Assembly (NCBI RefSeq): GCF_023856365.1
Contig: NW_026042410.1
Coordinates: 321,501 to 385,500, forward strand
DNA from: Brienomyrus brachyistius
Lineage: Eukaryota > Chordata > Actinopteri > Osteoglossiformes > Mormyridae
DNA length: 64,000 nucleotides
Reading direction: 5' to 3'
A program made the translations under genes and the position numbers. The first letter of the stretch is position 1; each line of letters begins with the position of its first letter. This document shows, piece after piece, positions 43,511 to 55,640 of the stretch. The notes below the pieces were generated by a model that was given only the letters and a program-made list of their open reading frames with translations, ran no database searches and was not told where the DNA came from.

Positions 43511-44184
43511 TTTTTTTTTTTTTTTGTGTTTTAAAATTTTTTATTTTTGCAATGGAAATAAAAATAAAGCAGTCCTCCGTAGAGGAGGGGTGGTGGAGGG
43601 AATATATATATATATATACATATATATAAAATAATTGTCACACAACTGGGGTGACATGCCTATCCTGCTCACCCAATTTTAGTGCACTTTAGTTATGCAT
43701 AATGACCTTCTAGTCTCGATACACCCATATATATATATGTATATATATATATAGTTTTTTTTGTTTTTTTTTTGCAATAGACAATAAAAATAACGCAGTT
43801 CTCCATAAAGGAGGGATGGTGGATGGAATATATATATACATATATATAAAATAATTGTCACACAACTTGGGTGACATGCCTTGCCTGCTCACCCAATTTT
43901 AGTGCAACTTAGTTATCCATAATGACCAACTAGTCTCGATACACCCATATATATATATATATATATGTACATATATATATAGTTTTTTTATTAGCAATAG
44001 AAAAGAAAAATAACGCAGTTCTCTGTAAAGGAGGGATGGTGGATGGAATATATATATATATATATATACATTTATATAAAATAATTGTCACACAACCTGG
44101 GTGACATGCCTTGCCTGCTCACCCAATTTTTAGTGCACTTTAGTTATCCATAATGACCATCTAGTCTCGATACACCCATGAATA

Positions 44185-44247
<63 letters not shown>

Positions 44248-44433
44248 TTTCTGTTTTTTTTTGCAATAGACAATAAAAATAACGCAGTTCTCCGTAAAGG
44301 AGGGATGGTGGATGGAATATGTATATGCATATATATAAAATAATTGTCACACAACCTGGGTGACATGCCTTGCCTGCTCACCCAATTTTAGTGCACCTTA
44401 GTTATCCATACTGACCATCTAGTCTCGACACAC

Positions 44434-44500
<67 letters not shown>

Positions 44501-44802
44501 GATATTTTTTCTTTTTCTTGTGTTTTTTTTTCGCAATGGATATTAAAAATAAAGCAGTCCTCCGTAAAGGAGGGGTGGTGGAGGGAATATATATATACAT
44601 ATATATATAAAATAATTGTCACACAACCTGGGTGACATGCCTTGCCTGCTCACCCAATTTTAGTGCAACTTAGTTATCCATAATGACCAACTAGTCTCGA
44701 TACACCCATATATATATATATATATGTACATATATATAGTTTTTTTATTAGCAATAGAAAAGAAAAATAACGCAGTTCTCCGTAAAGGAGGGATGGTGGA
44801 TG

Positions 44803-44860
<58 letters not shown>

Positions 44861-44964
44861 TTATATAAAATAATTGTCACACAACCTGGGTGACATGCCT
44901 TGCCTGCTCACCCAATTTTAGTGCACTTTAGTTATCCATACTGACCATCTAGTCTCGACACACC

Positions 44965-45033
<69 letters not shown>

Positions 45034-45452
45034 GATATTTTTTCTTTTTCTTGTGTTTTTTTTTCGCAATGGATATTAAAAATAAAGCAGTCCTCCGTAA
45101 AGGAGGGATGGTGGATGGAATATATATATAAAATAATTGTCACACAACCGGGGTGACATGCCTTGCCTGCTCACCCAATTTTAGTGCACCTTAGTTATTC
45201 ATAATGACCATCTAGTCTCGATACACCCATAAATATATATGTATATATATATAGTTTTTTTATTAGCAATAGAAAAGAAAAATAACGCAGTTCTCCGTAA
45301 AGGAGGGATGGTGGATGGAATATATATATATATATATACATTTATATAAAATAATTGTCACACAACCTGGGTGACATGCCTTGCCTGCTCACCAATTTTA
45401 GTGCACTTTAGTTATCCATAATGACCATCTAGTCTCGATACACCCATGAATA

Positions 45453-45511
<59 letters not shown>

Positions 45512-45698
45512 TTTCTGTTTTTTTTTTGCAATAGACAATAAAAATAACGCAGTTCTCCATAAAGGAGGGATGGTGGATGGAATATGTATATGCATATATA
45601 TAAAATAATTGTCACACAACCTGGGTGACATGCCTTGCCTGCTCACCCAATTTTAGTGCACCTCAGTTATCCATACTGACCATCTAGTCTCGACACAC

Positions 45699-45763
<65 letters not shown>

Positions 45764-46195
45764 GATATTTTTTCTTTTTCTTGTGTTTTTTTTTCGCAAT
45801 GGATATTAAAAATAAAGCAGTCCTCCGTAAAGGAGGGGTGGTGGAGGGAATATATATATACATTTATATAAAATAATTGTCACACAACTGGGGTGACATG
45901 CCTTGCCTGCTCACCCAATTTTAGTGCACCTTAGTTATCCATAATGACCAACTAGTCTCGATACACCCATAAATATATATGTGTATATATATATATATAT
46001 ATAGTTTTTTTGTGTTTTTTTTTTGCAATAGACAATAAAAATAACGCAGTTCTCCATAAAGGAGGGATAGTGGATGGAATATATATATACATATATATAA
46101 AATAATTGTCACACAACCTGGGTGACATGCCTTGCCTGCTCACCCAATTTTAGTGCACCTTAGTTATCCATACTGACCATCTAGTCTCGATACAC

Positions 46196-46232
<37 letters not shown>

Positions 46233-46670
46233 TATATATAGTTTTTTTATTAGCAATAGAAAAGAAAATAACGCAGTTCTCCGTAAAGGAGGGATGGTGG
46301 ATGGAATATATACATACATATATATAAAATAATTGTCACACAAACCTGGGTGACATGCCTTGCCTGCTCACCCAATTTTAGTGCAACTTAGTTATCCATA
46401 ATGACCAACTAGTCTCGATACACCCATAAATATATATGTATATATATATATATATATATAGTTTTTTTATTTTTTTCGTAATGGACAATAAAAATAACGC
46501 AGTTCTCCGTAAAGGAGGGATGGTGGATGGAATATATATATACATATATACATTTATATAAAATAATTGTCACACAACCTGGGTGACATGCCTTGCCTGC
46601 TCACCCAGTTTTAGTGCACCTTAGTTATCCATACTGACCATCTAGTCTCGATACACCCATAAATATATAT
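43511..46670 (-). repeat. (TA)n-interspersed satellite array, 13 units (right arm)
   Basis: Inverted partner of 24144-28030, with 13 copies of the CTAGTCTCGA motif against 16 on the left. Subtype order matches at both ends of the array, so the difference is an internal gain or loss of about three units. Confidence 0.93.
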
Positions 46671-47839
46671 ACTGAACAAAAATATAAACGCAACACTCTT
46701 GTTTCTGCTCCCATTTTTCATGAGATGGACTTAAAGACCTACAATTCATTCCAGATACACAATATTACCATTTCTCTCAAACATTTCTCACAAATCAGTC
46801 TAAATGTGTGATAGTGAGCACTTCTGCTTTGCTGAGATAATCCATCCCACCTCACAGGTGTGCCACATCAAGATGCTGATCTGACATCATGGGTAGTGCA
46901 CAGGTGTACCTTATACTGCCCACAATAAAAGGCCACCCTGGAATGTGCAGTTTTTTGCTTTATTGGGGGTCTGGGGACTCAGAACCGGTCAGTATCTGGT
47001 GTGACCACCATTTGCCTCATACAATGCAACACATCTTCTTCGCATAGAGTTTATCAGATTGTCAATTGTGGCCTGTGGAATGTTGGTCCACTCCTCTTCA
47101 ATGGCTGTGCGAAGTTGTTGGATATTAGTGGGAACTGGTACACGCTGTCGTATACGCCGGTCAAGCACATCCCAAACATGCTCAAACGGGTGACATGTCC
47201 GGTGAGTATGCTGGCCATGCAAGAACTGGGACATTTTCAGCTTCCAAGAACTGTGTACAGATCCTTGCAACATGGGGCCGTGCATCATCTGTCTGAGTGG
47301 CTGGTCTCAGACGATCTTGGAGGTGAACCTGCTGGATGTGGAGGTCCTGGGCTGGTGTGGTTACACGTGGTCTGCGGTTGTGAGGCCGGTTGGATGTACT
47401 GCCATATTCTCTGAAACGCCTTTGGAGACGGCTTATGGTTGAGAAATGAACATTCAATGCACGAGCAACAGATCTGGTTGACATTCCTGCTGTCAGCATG
47501 CCAATTGCACGCTCCCTCAATGCTTGTGGCATCTGTGGCATTTTGCTGTGAGACAAAACTGCACATTCCAGGGTGGCCTTTTATTGTGGGCAGTATAAGG
47601 TACACCTGTGCACTACCCATGATGTCAGATCAGCATCTTGATGTGGCACACCTGTGAGGTGGGATGGATTATCTCAGCAAAGCAGAAGTGCTCACTATCA
47701 CACATTTAGACTGATTTGTGAGAAATGTTTGAGAGAAATGGTAATATTGTGTATCTGGAATGAATTGTAGATCTTTAAGTCCATCTCATGAAAAATGGGA
47801 GCAAAAACAAAAGTGTTGCGTTTATATTTTTGTTCAGTG
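46671..47839 (-). mobile_element. Tc1/mariner transposon with long inverted repeats (right arm)
   Basis: Inverted partner of 22977-24143. The shortened transposase frame (47556 down to 46989) is interrupted by one extra T in the CCCGTTTGAGC segment near 47183. That splits it into an N-terminal helix-turn-helix piece (47182-47556) and a C-terminal piece carrying EHVWDVLDRRIRQR. Confidence 0.9.
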
Positions 47840-47870
47840 TATGTATATGTATACATATAGTTTTTTTGTG

Positions 47871-49112
47871 TTTGTGAAAACGGGTCTTTAATCGGGGAAA
47901 CGGAGCGGGTAGAGCAGGACGGAACGCAGGCATTGACAAACTACAATGACGGACAGGGCAAACAGGTAAGACCAGGACTTAAAATAGGTCATGACTAATC
48001 AAAGTAATCGGGCAAAGCAGGAGACGATCAGGGAAGCACACGTGGGTAATCAGGGGGCGTGGCACACACGAGGAGCGGACAAGCCGGGCATATATGTATA
48101 TCTATATAAAACCTCATTAATGAGGGACAGGGAACAGAACGGACAGACAGAACTGGCACAGGGGAAGGAGCCAGGACAAGACTTGACATAAGACAGGAAA
48201 GGCAGAGAAACAGATCAGAAAGGGGGACACGGAGGGAACAGGCAGGACAAAAGGACCGGGAGTGAACGAAGGGAACATCGGGGAAAGAGGAGCAGAAGCC
48301 AGAGGGGACGAGGGACAAAGAGAGGAGGGACAGAGACAGGAGGAACAAAGCGAGGGGGAGCAGAGGCAGGAGGGACAAAGACGGGAGGCCAGGGAGAGAA
48401 GGAGGGGGAACCAAGAGGAGCCCGAGGGAGACCCAGCGGGCGACGGGAGCAGCCGGAAGGGCTGCAGGCGGCCGGGAGGCCGGAGCCGGAGGGGCCGAGG
48501 AGACGGGGTGAGGGACAGACGCAGGGACGAAGGAGGGAGTCGGAGGGGAGACCAGGGAAGGGGACGAAGGAGCTGGAAGGGACCCTGGCGAGGGCAAGGA
48601 GAGAGGGGGAGCCGCAGCAGACGGCGACGTCCTCCGACACGCCAGAGCGGGAGGACCAGCAGGCGAATGAGGAGCCGCCGTCGGGGGGCCCGCAGGCAAC
48701 CGATAAGACGCCGGAGGAGGGACCGAGGCAGGGCGACGAGGCCGCGGAGGGGGACCCGCAGACGACAGCCGACCCGGAGGGCCAGGACCCGCAGGTGCCG
48801 ACCAAGCCCTAGCGCCGGCGAGGGGAGGGGCGAGCCAGGGGGCTGGGCGGGTGGGACCCCAGCCGTGCGTCTGTGTCCTCTCCCCTTATGGGACACAGAC
48901 ATAAGGACCTGCGGCCGGGGTCGGGCTCGTCGGGGTGAGGGTACCAGAGTCACAGGGGGAGAAGGGACTGGAGTGGGGCCAGGGACTGGAGCTGCAGGCT
49001 GCAGAGGGGGCGCCTGCCCGGGAGCTGCAGGCAGGGAAAGCGCCTCGGACGTGGGCGCGGTAGCTGCAGGCAGCGGAGACGGCTGCTCGGGCTCTGGGGC
49101 CGCAGGGGGCAC
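47871..49112 (-). mobile_element. Proline-rich tail and LTR-like end of a gypsy-like element (right arm)
   Basis: Partner of 21704-22945. The single 360-codon frame of the left arm is here split into two overlapping frames (49112-48117 and 48699-48028) by small indels in GC-rich runs. The ending VCATPPDYPRVLP is retained. Confidence 0.5.
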
Positions 49113-49154
49113 TTATTTTATTATATAAAATAAGTGTCACACAACCGGGGTGAC

Positions 49155-49776
49155 ATGCCTTGCCTGCTTGTGGGATGAGGAAGACTCAGGGACTGGAAAT
49201 GGGATTAAAACTGAAGATGTGCTCATTCCTTTGTGTATTTACAAATTTTCCTTCCGTCAGACATGAGGAGTTTGCTGCTATATTTGGCACTAATAGAGAT
49301 TCTGATGCTGCTATTTTTATTGTCTATTAGTTTGTTATTATTTACAAGTTCTGTTGTGTTTTTGCATTTTTCTCTTCTGGTTAATTAACTGCTGTCTGTT
49401 TGCTGTGAAGTATGAGTGTGGTGAGTAAGACTCAGGGACTGGAAGTGGGATTACAACTAAAGATAACATGCTTATTCCTTTTTGTATTGTTTACAAATTT
49501 CCTTCCGTCAAACATGAGGAGTTTGCTGCTATATTGTGCACTAACAGAGATTCTGATGCTGCTATTTTTATTGTTTATAAATGTGTTATTGTTTCCAAGT
49601 TGAGTATTCAATAAATGCTAAATTGAGAAATTTTGTGTATCGTTTGTTATTATTAGTGTGATATTTTACCATGCAAATAGAGGGGAAAACGTCCAATTAT
49701 CGGCCAAAAAAAATCAGCAGCATATATCGGCCATCGCCTGACCCTTGACTTGAAAAACCCATATCGGTCGACCTCT
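49155..49776. mobile_element. DNA-element end and duplicated ~145-bp block (right arm)
   Basis: Inverted partner of 21040-21647, with the ATATCGGTCGACCTCTAG end at about 49759-49776 and the same two imperfect direct repeats. Confidence 0.5.
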
Positions 49777-49924
49777 AGTAACAGTACATTCTGTCCAATT
49801 CATCCATCGAGTTAAGTCACACACCCACTTGAGGGGGCACTCCGGCAGACGTGAGGATGGGGATGTTCTTTCCGCTATAACATCCACTGCAGAAGTACAT
49901 CTCGCTCCTGTTCACAGGGCTTAC

Positions 49925-50106
49925 TTCAATGATGAAGCAGGGCTGGTTGTCTGGACAAGAAGTTGTCCTGCTGCTGGGTCTCGGTGCCGTTTTTCCACCT
50001 AAGCTTGAAGGTGGAAATGTGTTCCAACTTGGTCCCTGGGACTGCAGCATAGCCAAACATCGCGAGCAGCGTCGGCCACACCCACCACCAGAACCATCAC
50101 ACCGTC
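49925..50106 (-). other. Unassigned exon-like block (right arm)
   Basis: Partner of 20710-20891. Both splice-like sites and the open frame are preserved. A nearby change makes TTAG into TSAG in the extended translation. Function unknown. Confidence 0.35.
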
Positions 50107-50720
50107 CTATACACATAAAGAAGAACTAAAACATAGAGTGTTGTGACAATCTATGCGTTAATGTTTGGCAGCATAGGTGATTCATTAAAATTATACCGAA
50201 GAATGGAAAATGTGATATTTAGAATATTTTTTGCCATTTAGTAGCTAATTTAAGCACTTACCCAATGCCTCAATTTGTTTTAGGTCAGTAATGTCTGAGC
50301 CAAAAGAATGAATGTATGAATTTAATACAATTCACCCACTCCCACCCACACACAAATCTGAAATTCAATTTAAGACACTTCTTAAACATTAGTGCATTAA
50401 CAAAAAAGGAAAATCTTAAGAGATTCAGTAGGATTTTCTATGTTAGACTTAAGCTAATAGTTCAATAGTTTTTACATATTTCAATATACCAATTTGACTT
50501 TAATGTTGAAACAGATGCTAAAACATGGAATAATTTCATAACTAAGAAACATGTTATTCACAAACACTAGCAAAGGTAGCTTATAGTTAAGCTTACTTAA
50601 GTCAGCAAGTCAGGCTACAGTGTGTAAGAATAGTCGTAAACGATAATTTGTCTCAGTCTTACATGACAGAATAAGTAAACAGAAAATATAAAATGGCTGA
50701 AACAGCGTCATTAACGCCAG

Positions 50721-50846
50721 CTACAGTAGAGGCGCAGAAAAGGTGTCATGACTGAAGTATTCCCAAACTCTGGAAGACCGTATGCGAGCCTTTTTTGCCG
50801 CGTGTTTCTCCAGAGGCTCCGGAGCTCCGCTGGTTGAGACAGCCAT
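50721..50846 (-). pseudogene. hAT-type transposase N-terminal fragment (right arm)
   Basis: Partner of 19969-20094, with the same 41-codon frame and the SRVWEYFSHD motif. Confidence 0.45.
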
Positions 50847-51114
50847 GTTGGTTCATGTGCAGGGGGACGAGCGGCAAATTTCTTTTTTGCAGGGTGGTAG
50901 GTGATGTCTCATTAATATTTATGAGAGAAGTGCTACATGATTGGCCAGTGCATGCCAGTGCATGCCCAAAATGGTGCGGCACTGCATCCAAGCCTGCGGC
51001 ACTCAGAGTCACAAATACAGTGGAAACCATTTGTAGTAATTACGTCTGTCTGGCTGATTTCCAACTAATTGATATTTGTATATTTATTACATGAATATAA
51101 GGTAATATAAGGTA

Positions 51115-51571
51115 ATAGAAGAGGTATTTAATGGTTTTCCATCTGAGGAATTTGCAAAAAACTGCAGTGCATGATGGGTCGGACCTAAAGGCTGCCTTAA
51201 CGTCCTCATCTGTATGACGACATACATCAAGACTAGGAAGGTGCATAATGTTCATGTCTGGTTGCGTTTGTTGGTCCAGAAAGTAATTCAATTTCGCCAT
51301 GTAGGTTACGTTCTTAAAAACTGCTTGGATATAGCCCGATTATATGCTGTGGGCCTTTTAATTTCTTTGTTTACCAGGTAGGCTACCTTCTTTAAACTGC
51401 GTTTTGTTAGACTACATATTTAGGGAGGTCTTTATAAATTTATAGTAGTCTTCATAAATATGTGCATAGTTTAGCCTAACCCAGCCACTTAAGGGAGAAA
51501 GCCAGCTCAACTAGGTGTCGGTCCCAAGCCCGGATTAATGGGGAGGGTTGGCGTCAAGAAATAAAGAGACT
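51115..51571 (-). repeat. Dispersed repeat D2 (right arm, outer copy)
   Basis: Inverted partner of 19245-19700. Confidence 0.85.
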
Positions 51572-51794
51572 GTATCTTCACTGCATGACTGATGTCAAAA
51601 TGTGTGAAATATGTGGTTGTATTAATAAATGCATTAAAGTAGGTTAATGATTCTGTGCTGTCTAAATTGTATAGAAAATTTCTACGTATAGCCAAACAAA
51701 TCTCCTCCTGTTTGAAAAGGCATAGAAAAAGCAATTTAGCCACTAAAACTTTACAGTTTTTGTGAGGGACAGTCGAATTCTCTCGTTTCTCTCG

Positions 51795-51940
51795 TCAAGT
51801 TTTTTTGTGATCCTGCACCTACACTTTGCCGGCCCCAGGAGGATGGGCTCCCCCTTTGAGTTTGGTCCCTCCCAAGGTTTCTTCCTTCTTGGGAGTTTTT
51901 CCATCCTATCGGCGCCTATGGCTTACTCACTGGGGGCTTT
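51795..51940 (-). repeat. Dispersed repeat D3 fragment (right arm)
   Basis: Inverted partner of 18880-19020, just downstream of the last chemerin-like exon. Confidence 0.6.
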
Positions 51941-52009
51941 GGGTGGGCATGATATAAAGCAAAGCATTTTCCCTCCCAGTTTCCTCCTCTGGTCCACATT
52001 GCAGGACCA

Positions 52010-54188
52010 TCAGCCATCAGAAACAGTCAGACGGTCTCCTTCAGCTTCTTTAGTGTCCTTGGAAGCCAAGGCAGTTTTAGGTCTGAGAAGAGGTTTATCA
52101 GAAGGACACATATTACGTCGTTTGTCCTGAAATGTAACATGGGGAGGAAAAGTTAAGCGGTTTAGTCAGATTGGAGTCGTTTATTCAGCAGTGGCAGCGC
52201 CAGTGACTTAATGCTACAGGTGCTATAGGGGAGTGAGATTATTTAGACCGGGTGCTTTAGCTTTTCAGCTTATGTAGATGGTGTATAGAAGCACACAGCA
52301 CGATAAGCTACAGCATGGATAAAATAGGATAAAATATGAAATTCTAACGTCTAGCTCACAGAGCCTCTATGTGTACTTTGAAGAAAAAAATACACTACAA
52401 GTATGCTGTAAAAACCGCAAAAATGTCTTACACAATATACAGATTTTACAGATAGTTAAAGAAAAAATGAAACCAATATTTTGGGGGTGCTGTGGGGGTA
52501 CTATGGTCATTGGAGGAGGAGCTAGAGCCCCCCCCCCCAAGCTTTTCCTTGGTGCTGCCACTGTTGTTCAGATTAAAAGTAACATTGTCATTAATAAACA
52601 GTACTCTGATCAAATTTTTGCATGTACAAACACAATCAAAGTTTAACCACATGTTTAGACACAATTCACACACCTGTTACATTTCCATAATGCTAAGACT
52701 CTCTACACTTACTTCATCCACTTTCTTGTTTGGTACACAGTCATTTGATGGATGTGTAAGATCATTACCAGACCGTCTGCTGCAAACTCTACAGTTAATG
52801 AATGGCTGCAAAAACACACAGACACACAAAAACAGTATTTAAAGAGTGGTGGGCAATAAATACAGTGAGAGAAGGTGTAGTAAAGATATATCTAATGATT
52901 TAAGGCAGAGCTGCTGGAGTGCAGGGTTTAATGACACAGAACAATTTTAGAGGAAAGAGCTTCCAAAGCAGGGTCACCATAAGGCTATATTATACAAAGC
53001 AAGTTCATCTAAAAGTATGAACAACAAATCCCGTTTAACTGAACACTGCTCTGTATTAAAATACTGTCCTCCGATCAAGCTAAGTGGTCCTGTAGTTCAC
53101 TATTTAAAGAGGTAAATTTAAAGGGTAATTCACACTGCACATCTACCCTGCTCTGACCAGGTTTAATTACTGGCTTTCTAATTAAAACAAGAGTTAAGTC
53201 CTGCCCTTTCACCACAAAACACCACACTAAGGCTGATTTCAACAATGAGTTTTAGTTAACCTGCTCGATTGAGTTAACTCTGGGTATGTAAAACCGCTTT
53301 GTAGTACAGCCCACAGGTCTTTAAATAAGCCAGCTAGGGTTCATAGCTCGAAGCATAATCTACAGGTCACCCCTCAGATGATTAGCATTTGCTTCTGCCT
53401 GGTAATCCAGCCTTTAAGCCTGTAAACCTACTAAAATTTGAGAATAAGGTGAAGGAACTGGCTCTTTGAGGCCACCTATGTATTTGTTACTTTATTGTTG
53501 GCTAACTTTCCCCCGCAGGGCATCAAAAAAGTTAACATGAAACCTAAATTAATTTGCTAACTGATATGTCCCAATGCTCACAGTCACAGTGACTCTTTAC
53601 TTACCCTCTTGTCCATGAAAATACAGTCAGCCCGATGGTCTGTTGCAGTTGACTTTGGACATTTTGTTGCTCTCAAGAGAATCTCAATGTCAATGTATTC
53701 ACTGCTGATCTAAATCACATAAACACGTTATATACAAAATTGCCTACAACTGTTTTAAAGGCAATATAACAAACAATAATCACCCAAAAAATGGCAAACT
53801 GTCACAGACTTGACTGCAGCAGATTCAGAGAGAAACTGTGAGAAGGTAAAATTGACCAGGGCTGAGATATACAACCATCACTTTCATTGTGAAGAGACAT
53901 TAAGCATCATATGCATTGAAATTAAAACATCAAAATCAATGTGATACTCATTAGTTCAGCTTGCAGATGATGAAAGTTTCACACTTTGTAAACACTTTTC
54001 GCAGCAGTTACCTTCGGCACGGCCCTGGATGTTATAGAAATTCATGTGCTGACGGGTTCCTTGATGAGCATTTTCGACTGCGAGTTTAATGGCCGTCTTG
54101 TGAGTGCAGGGAGACTGTGGTAATCTTGCTGGGCCTCTGTGGAGATAAGCAGAGCTCCATAAGCCAAAACCAGAAGCAGCGGGGTCAT
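52010..54188 (-). pseudogene. Chemerin (RARRES2)/cystatin-fold-like gene, four exons, exon 1 frame-disrupted (right arm)
   Basis: Exons on the minus strand: 54188-54012, 53709-53605, 52805-52713 and 52126-52010, with the same splice sites as the left copy. The signal peptide here starts MTPLLLVLAYGALL, because exon 1 has lost 3 bases near its start. Exon 1 also gains one base just before the donor (GTGCCGAAG instead of GTCCGAAG). Exon 1 is thus 177 nt, but the frame switch between the signal peptide and the AIKLAVENAHQ segment remains, and the added base puts exon 2 out of frame. Both arm copies are therefore broken, partly by a shared lesion and partly by private ones. Confidence 0.62.
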
Positions 54189-54339
54189 CTTCCTCTCAGC
54201 TTTGAAGGGAGAAGCAGGACTGAGGACACTGATCTGTGGTCCCCTTATCCAGCACGTCCAAGGGGGCGTGTCCTTCACCATCGAAACAAACAGACCTTTG
54301 AACAACATTGGAAAACTCTTCAGGATGAATTGAGGCAGG

Positions 54340-54585
54340 TGGTCAAGTGGGGTTTATTGTTATTTCAGCAATATACACAGTACACAGTGAAAGGAAACAT
54401 TGTTCCTCCTGGACCACGGTGCAACACAAAGAGAAAAAACAGAAACAACACAAGATGACACAAGTGCGGGCAAGATAGAACTATACAGAGTGAAAGGAGC
54501 ACAAACAGAGGGAGAAAGTGCAAGATAAACACAAGAGCAACAATACAATACTACAGGACAAGACAGCGCAGTCAAGAACACAGAG
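54340..54585 (-). mobile_element. 3' end of a retroelement with AATAAA signal (right arm)
   Basis: Inverted partner of 16230-16475. Confidence 0.5.
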
Positions 54586-54886
54586 TGCAGCCAGAGCTAA
54601 CCTGAATAGGGGCATCAAGGTTGCCAGGCAGGCAGAGAAACAGAAAATAGAGGTCTACTTCACATACAACAACCCACAGTGGGTGTGGCAGGGAATACAA
54701 CACATTACAAACTTCAAAGGCAACAACACCGTCACTGTTAACAGCAACGCCCTTTAGCAAAGGAGCTAAACAGCTTCTTTGCTCGTCTGGAGGAACACAG
54801 AGCAGACATAGCCACACTGCCCCCCTCCCCCAATCTCCAGCACTCACAGACTCCCTCTGCAGGAACACCACGCGAGAGAAGGCACA
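54518..54886 (+). mobile_element. LINE family B fragment, upstream piece (right arm)
   Basis: Partner of 15926-16293. It encodes YNNPQWVWQGIQHITNFKG, but the frame stops at 54757 after a one-base loss in the GCCCTTTAGC segment. Confidence 0.78.
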
Positions 54887-55461
54887 TTGCATCTCTAGGT
54901 GTGTGGAGTTTAAGACAAGGCAAGTGATGCTACGATAATATAATTCCTTGGTAAGACCCCACCTAGAATATTGTGTGCGGGTTTGGTTACCATACCTTAA
55001 GAAGGACATTGCTGCCTTGGAAAAGGTGCAACGTAGGGGCAACGAGAATGATTCCTGGTCTTAGAGGAATGTCTAATGAGGAGAGGTTAGCTGAGCTGAA
55101 TCTGTTTAGCCTCGAGCAAAGGAGACTAAGGGGGGACATAATCCAGGTGTTTAAGATTCTAACAGGTCTGGATGCTGTTCAGCCAAATGGCTATTTCAAT
55201 GTTAGTTTAAATACCAGAACTCGTGGCCATAAGTGGAAATTAGCTGGAGAACATTTTAAAACGAATTTGATGAAGCATTTCTGTACACAGCGTGTAGTTA
55301 GAGTATGGAATAGTCTTCCTGTTATTGTAACACAAGCTAAAACCCTGGGTTCTTTTAAATCAGAGCTAGATAAGATTTTTGAGCTATTAGCTAAGTTCTC
55401 CTCAAAGGAGCTTGATGGGGCCGAATGGCCTCTCATTTGTAAATCTCTTTGGTTCTTATGA
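54887..55461 (+). mobile_element. LINE family A 3' fragment nested in LINE B (right arm)
   Basis: Partner of 15352-15925. An extra G in GTAGGGGCAACG near 55037 breaks the frame that is open in the left arm. Downstream, [17 protein letters not shown] to FKSELDKIFELLA is intact. Confidence 0.85.
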
Positions 55462-55640
55462 GTCAGCTTACAGAGATGAGGTCCAGAAACTGATAGGTTG
55501 GAGTTCAGCAAACAATTTGGCACTAAACAGCACAAAGACAAAGGAATCACTGACTTCAGGAAGGATGGAGGCGGACACTGGCCTGCCTAGATGGATGGAT
55601 GGATGTTTTATTGACATTGTAAGTACAATGAGATTTAGTT
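55462..55640 (+). mobile_element. LINE family B fragment, downstream piece (right arm)
   Basis: Partner of 15176-15351, with SAYRDEVQKLIGWSSANNL and a GGAT repeat after it. Confidence 0.7.
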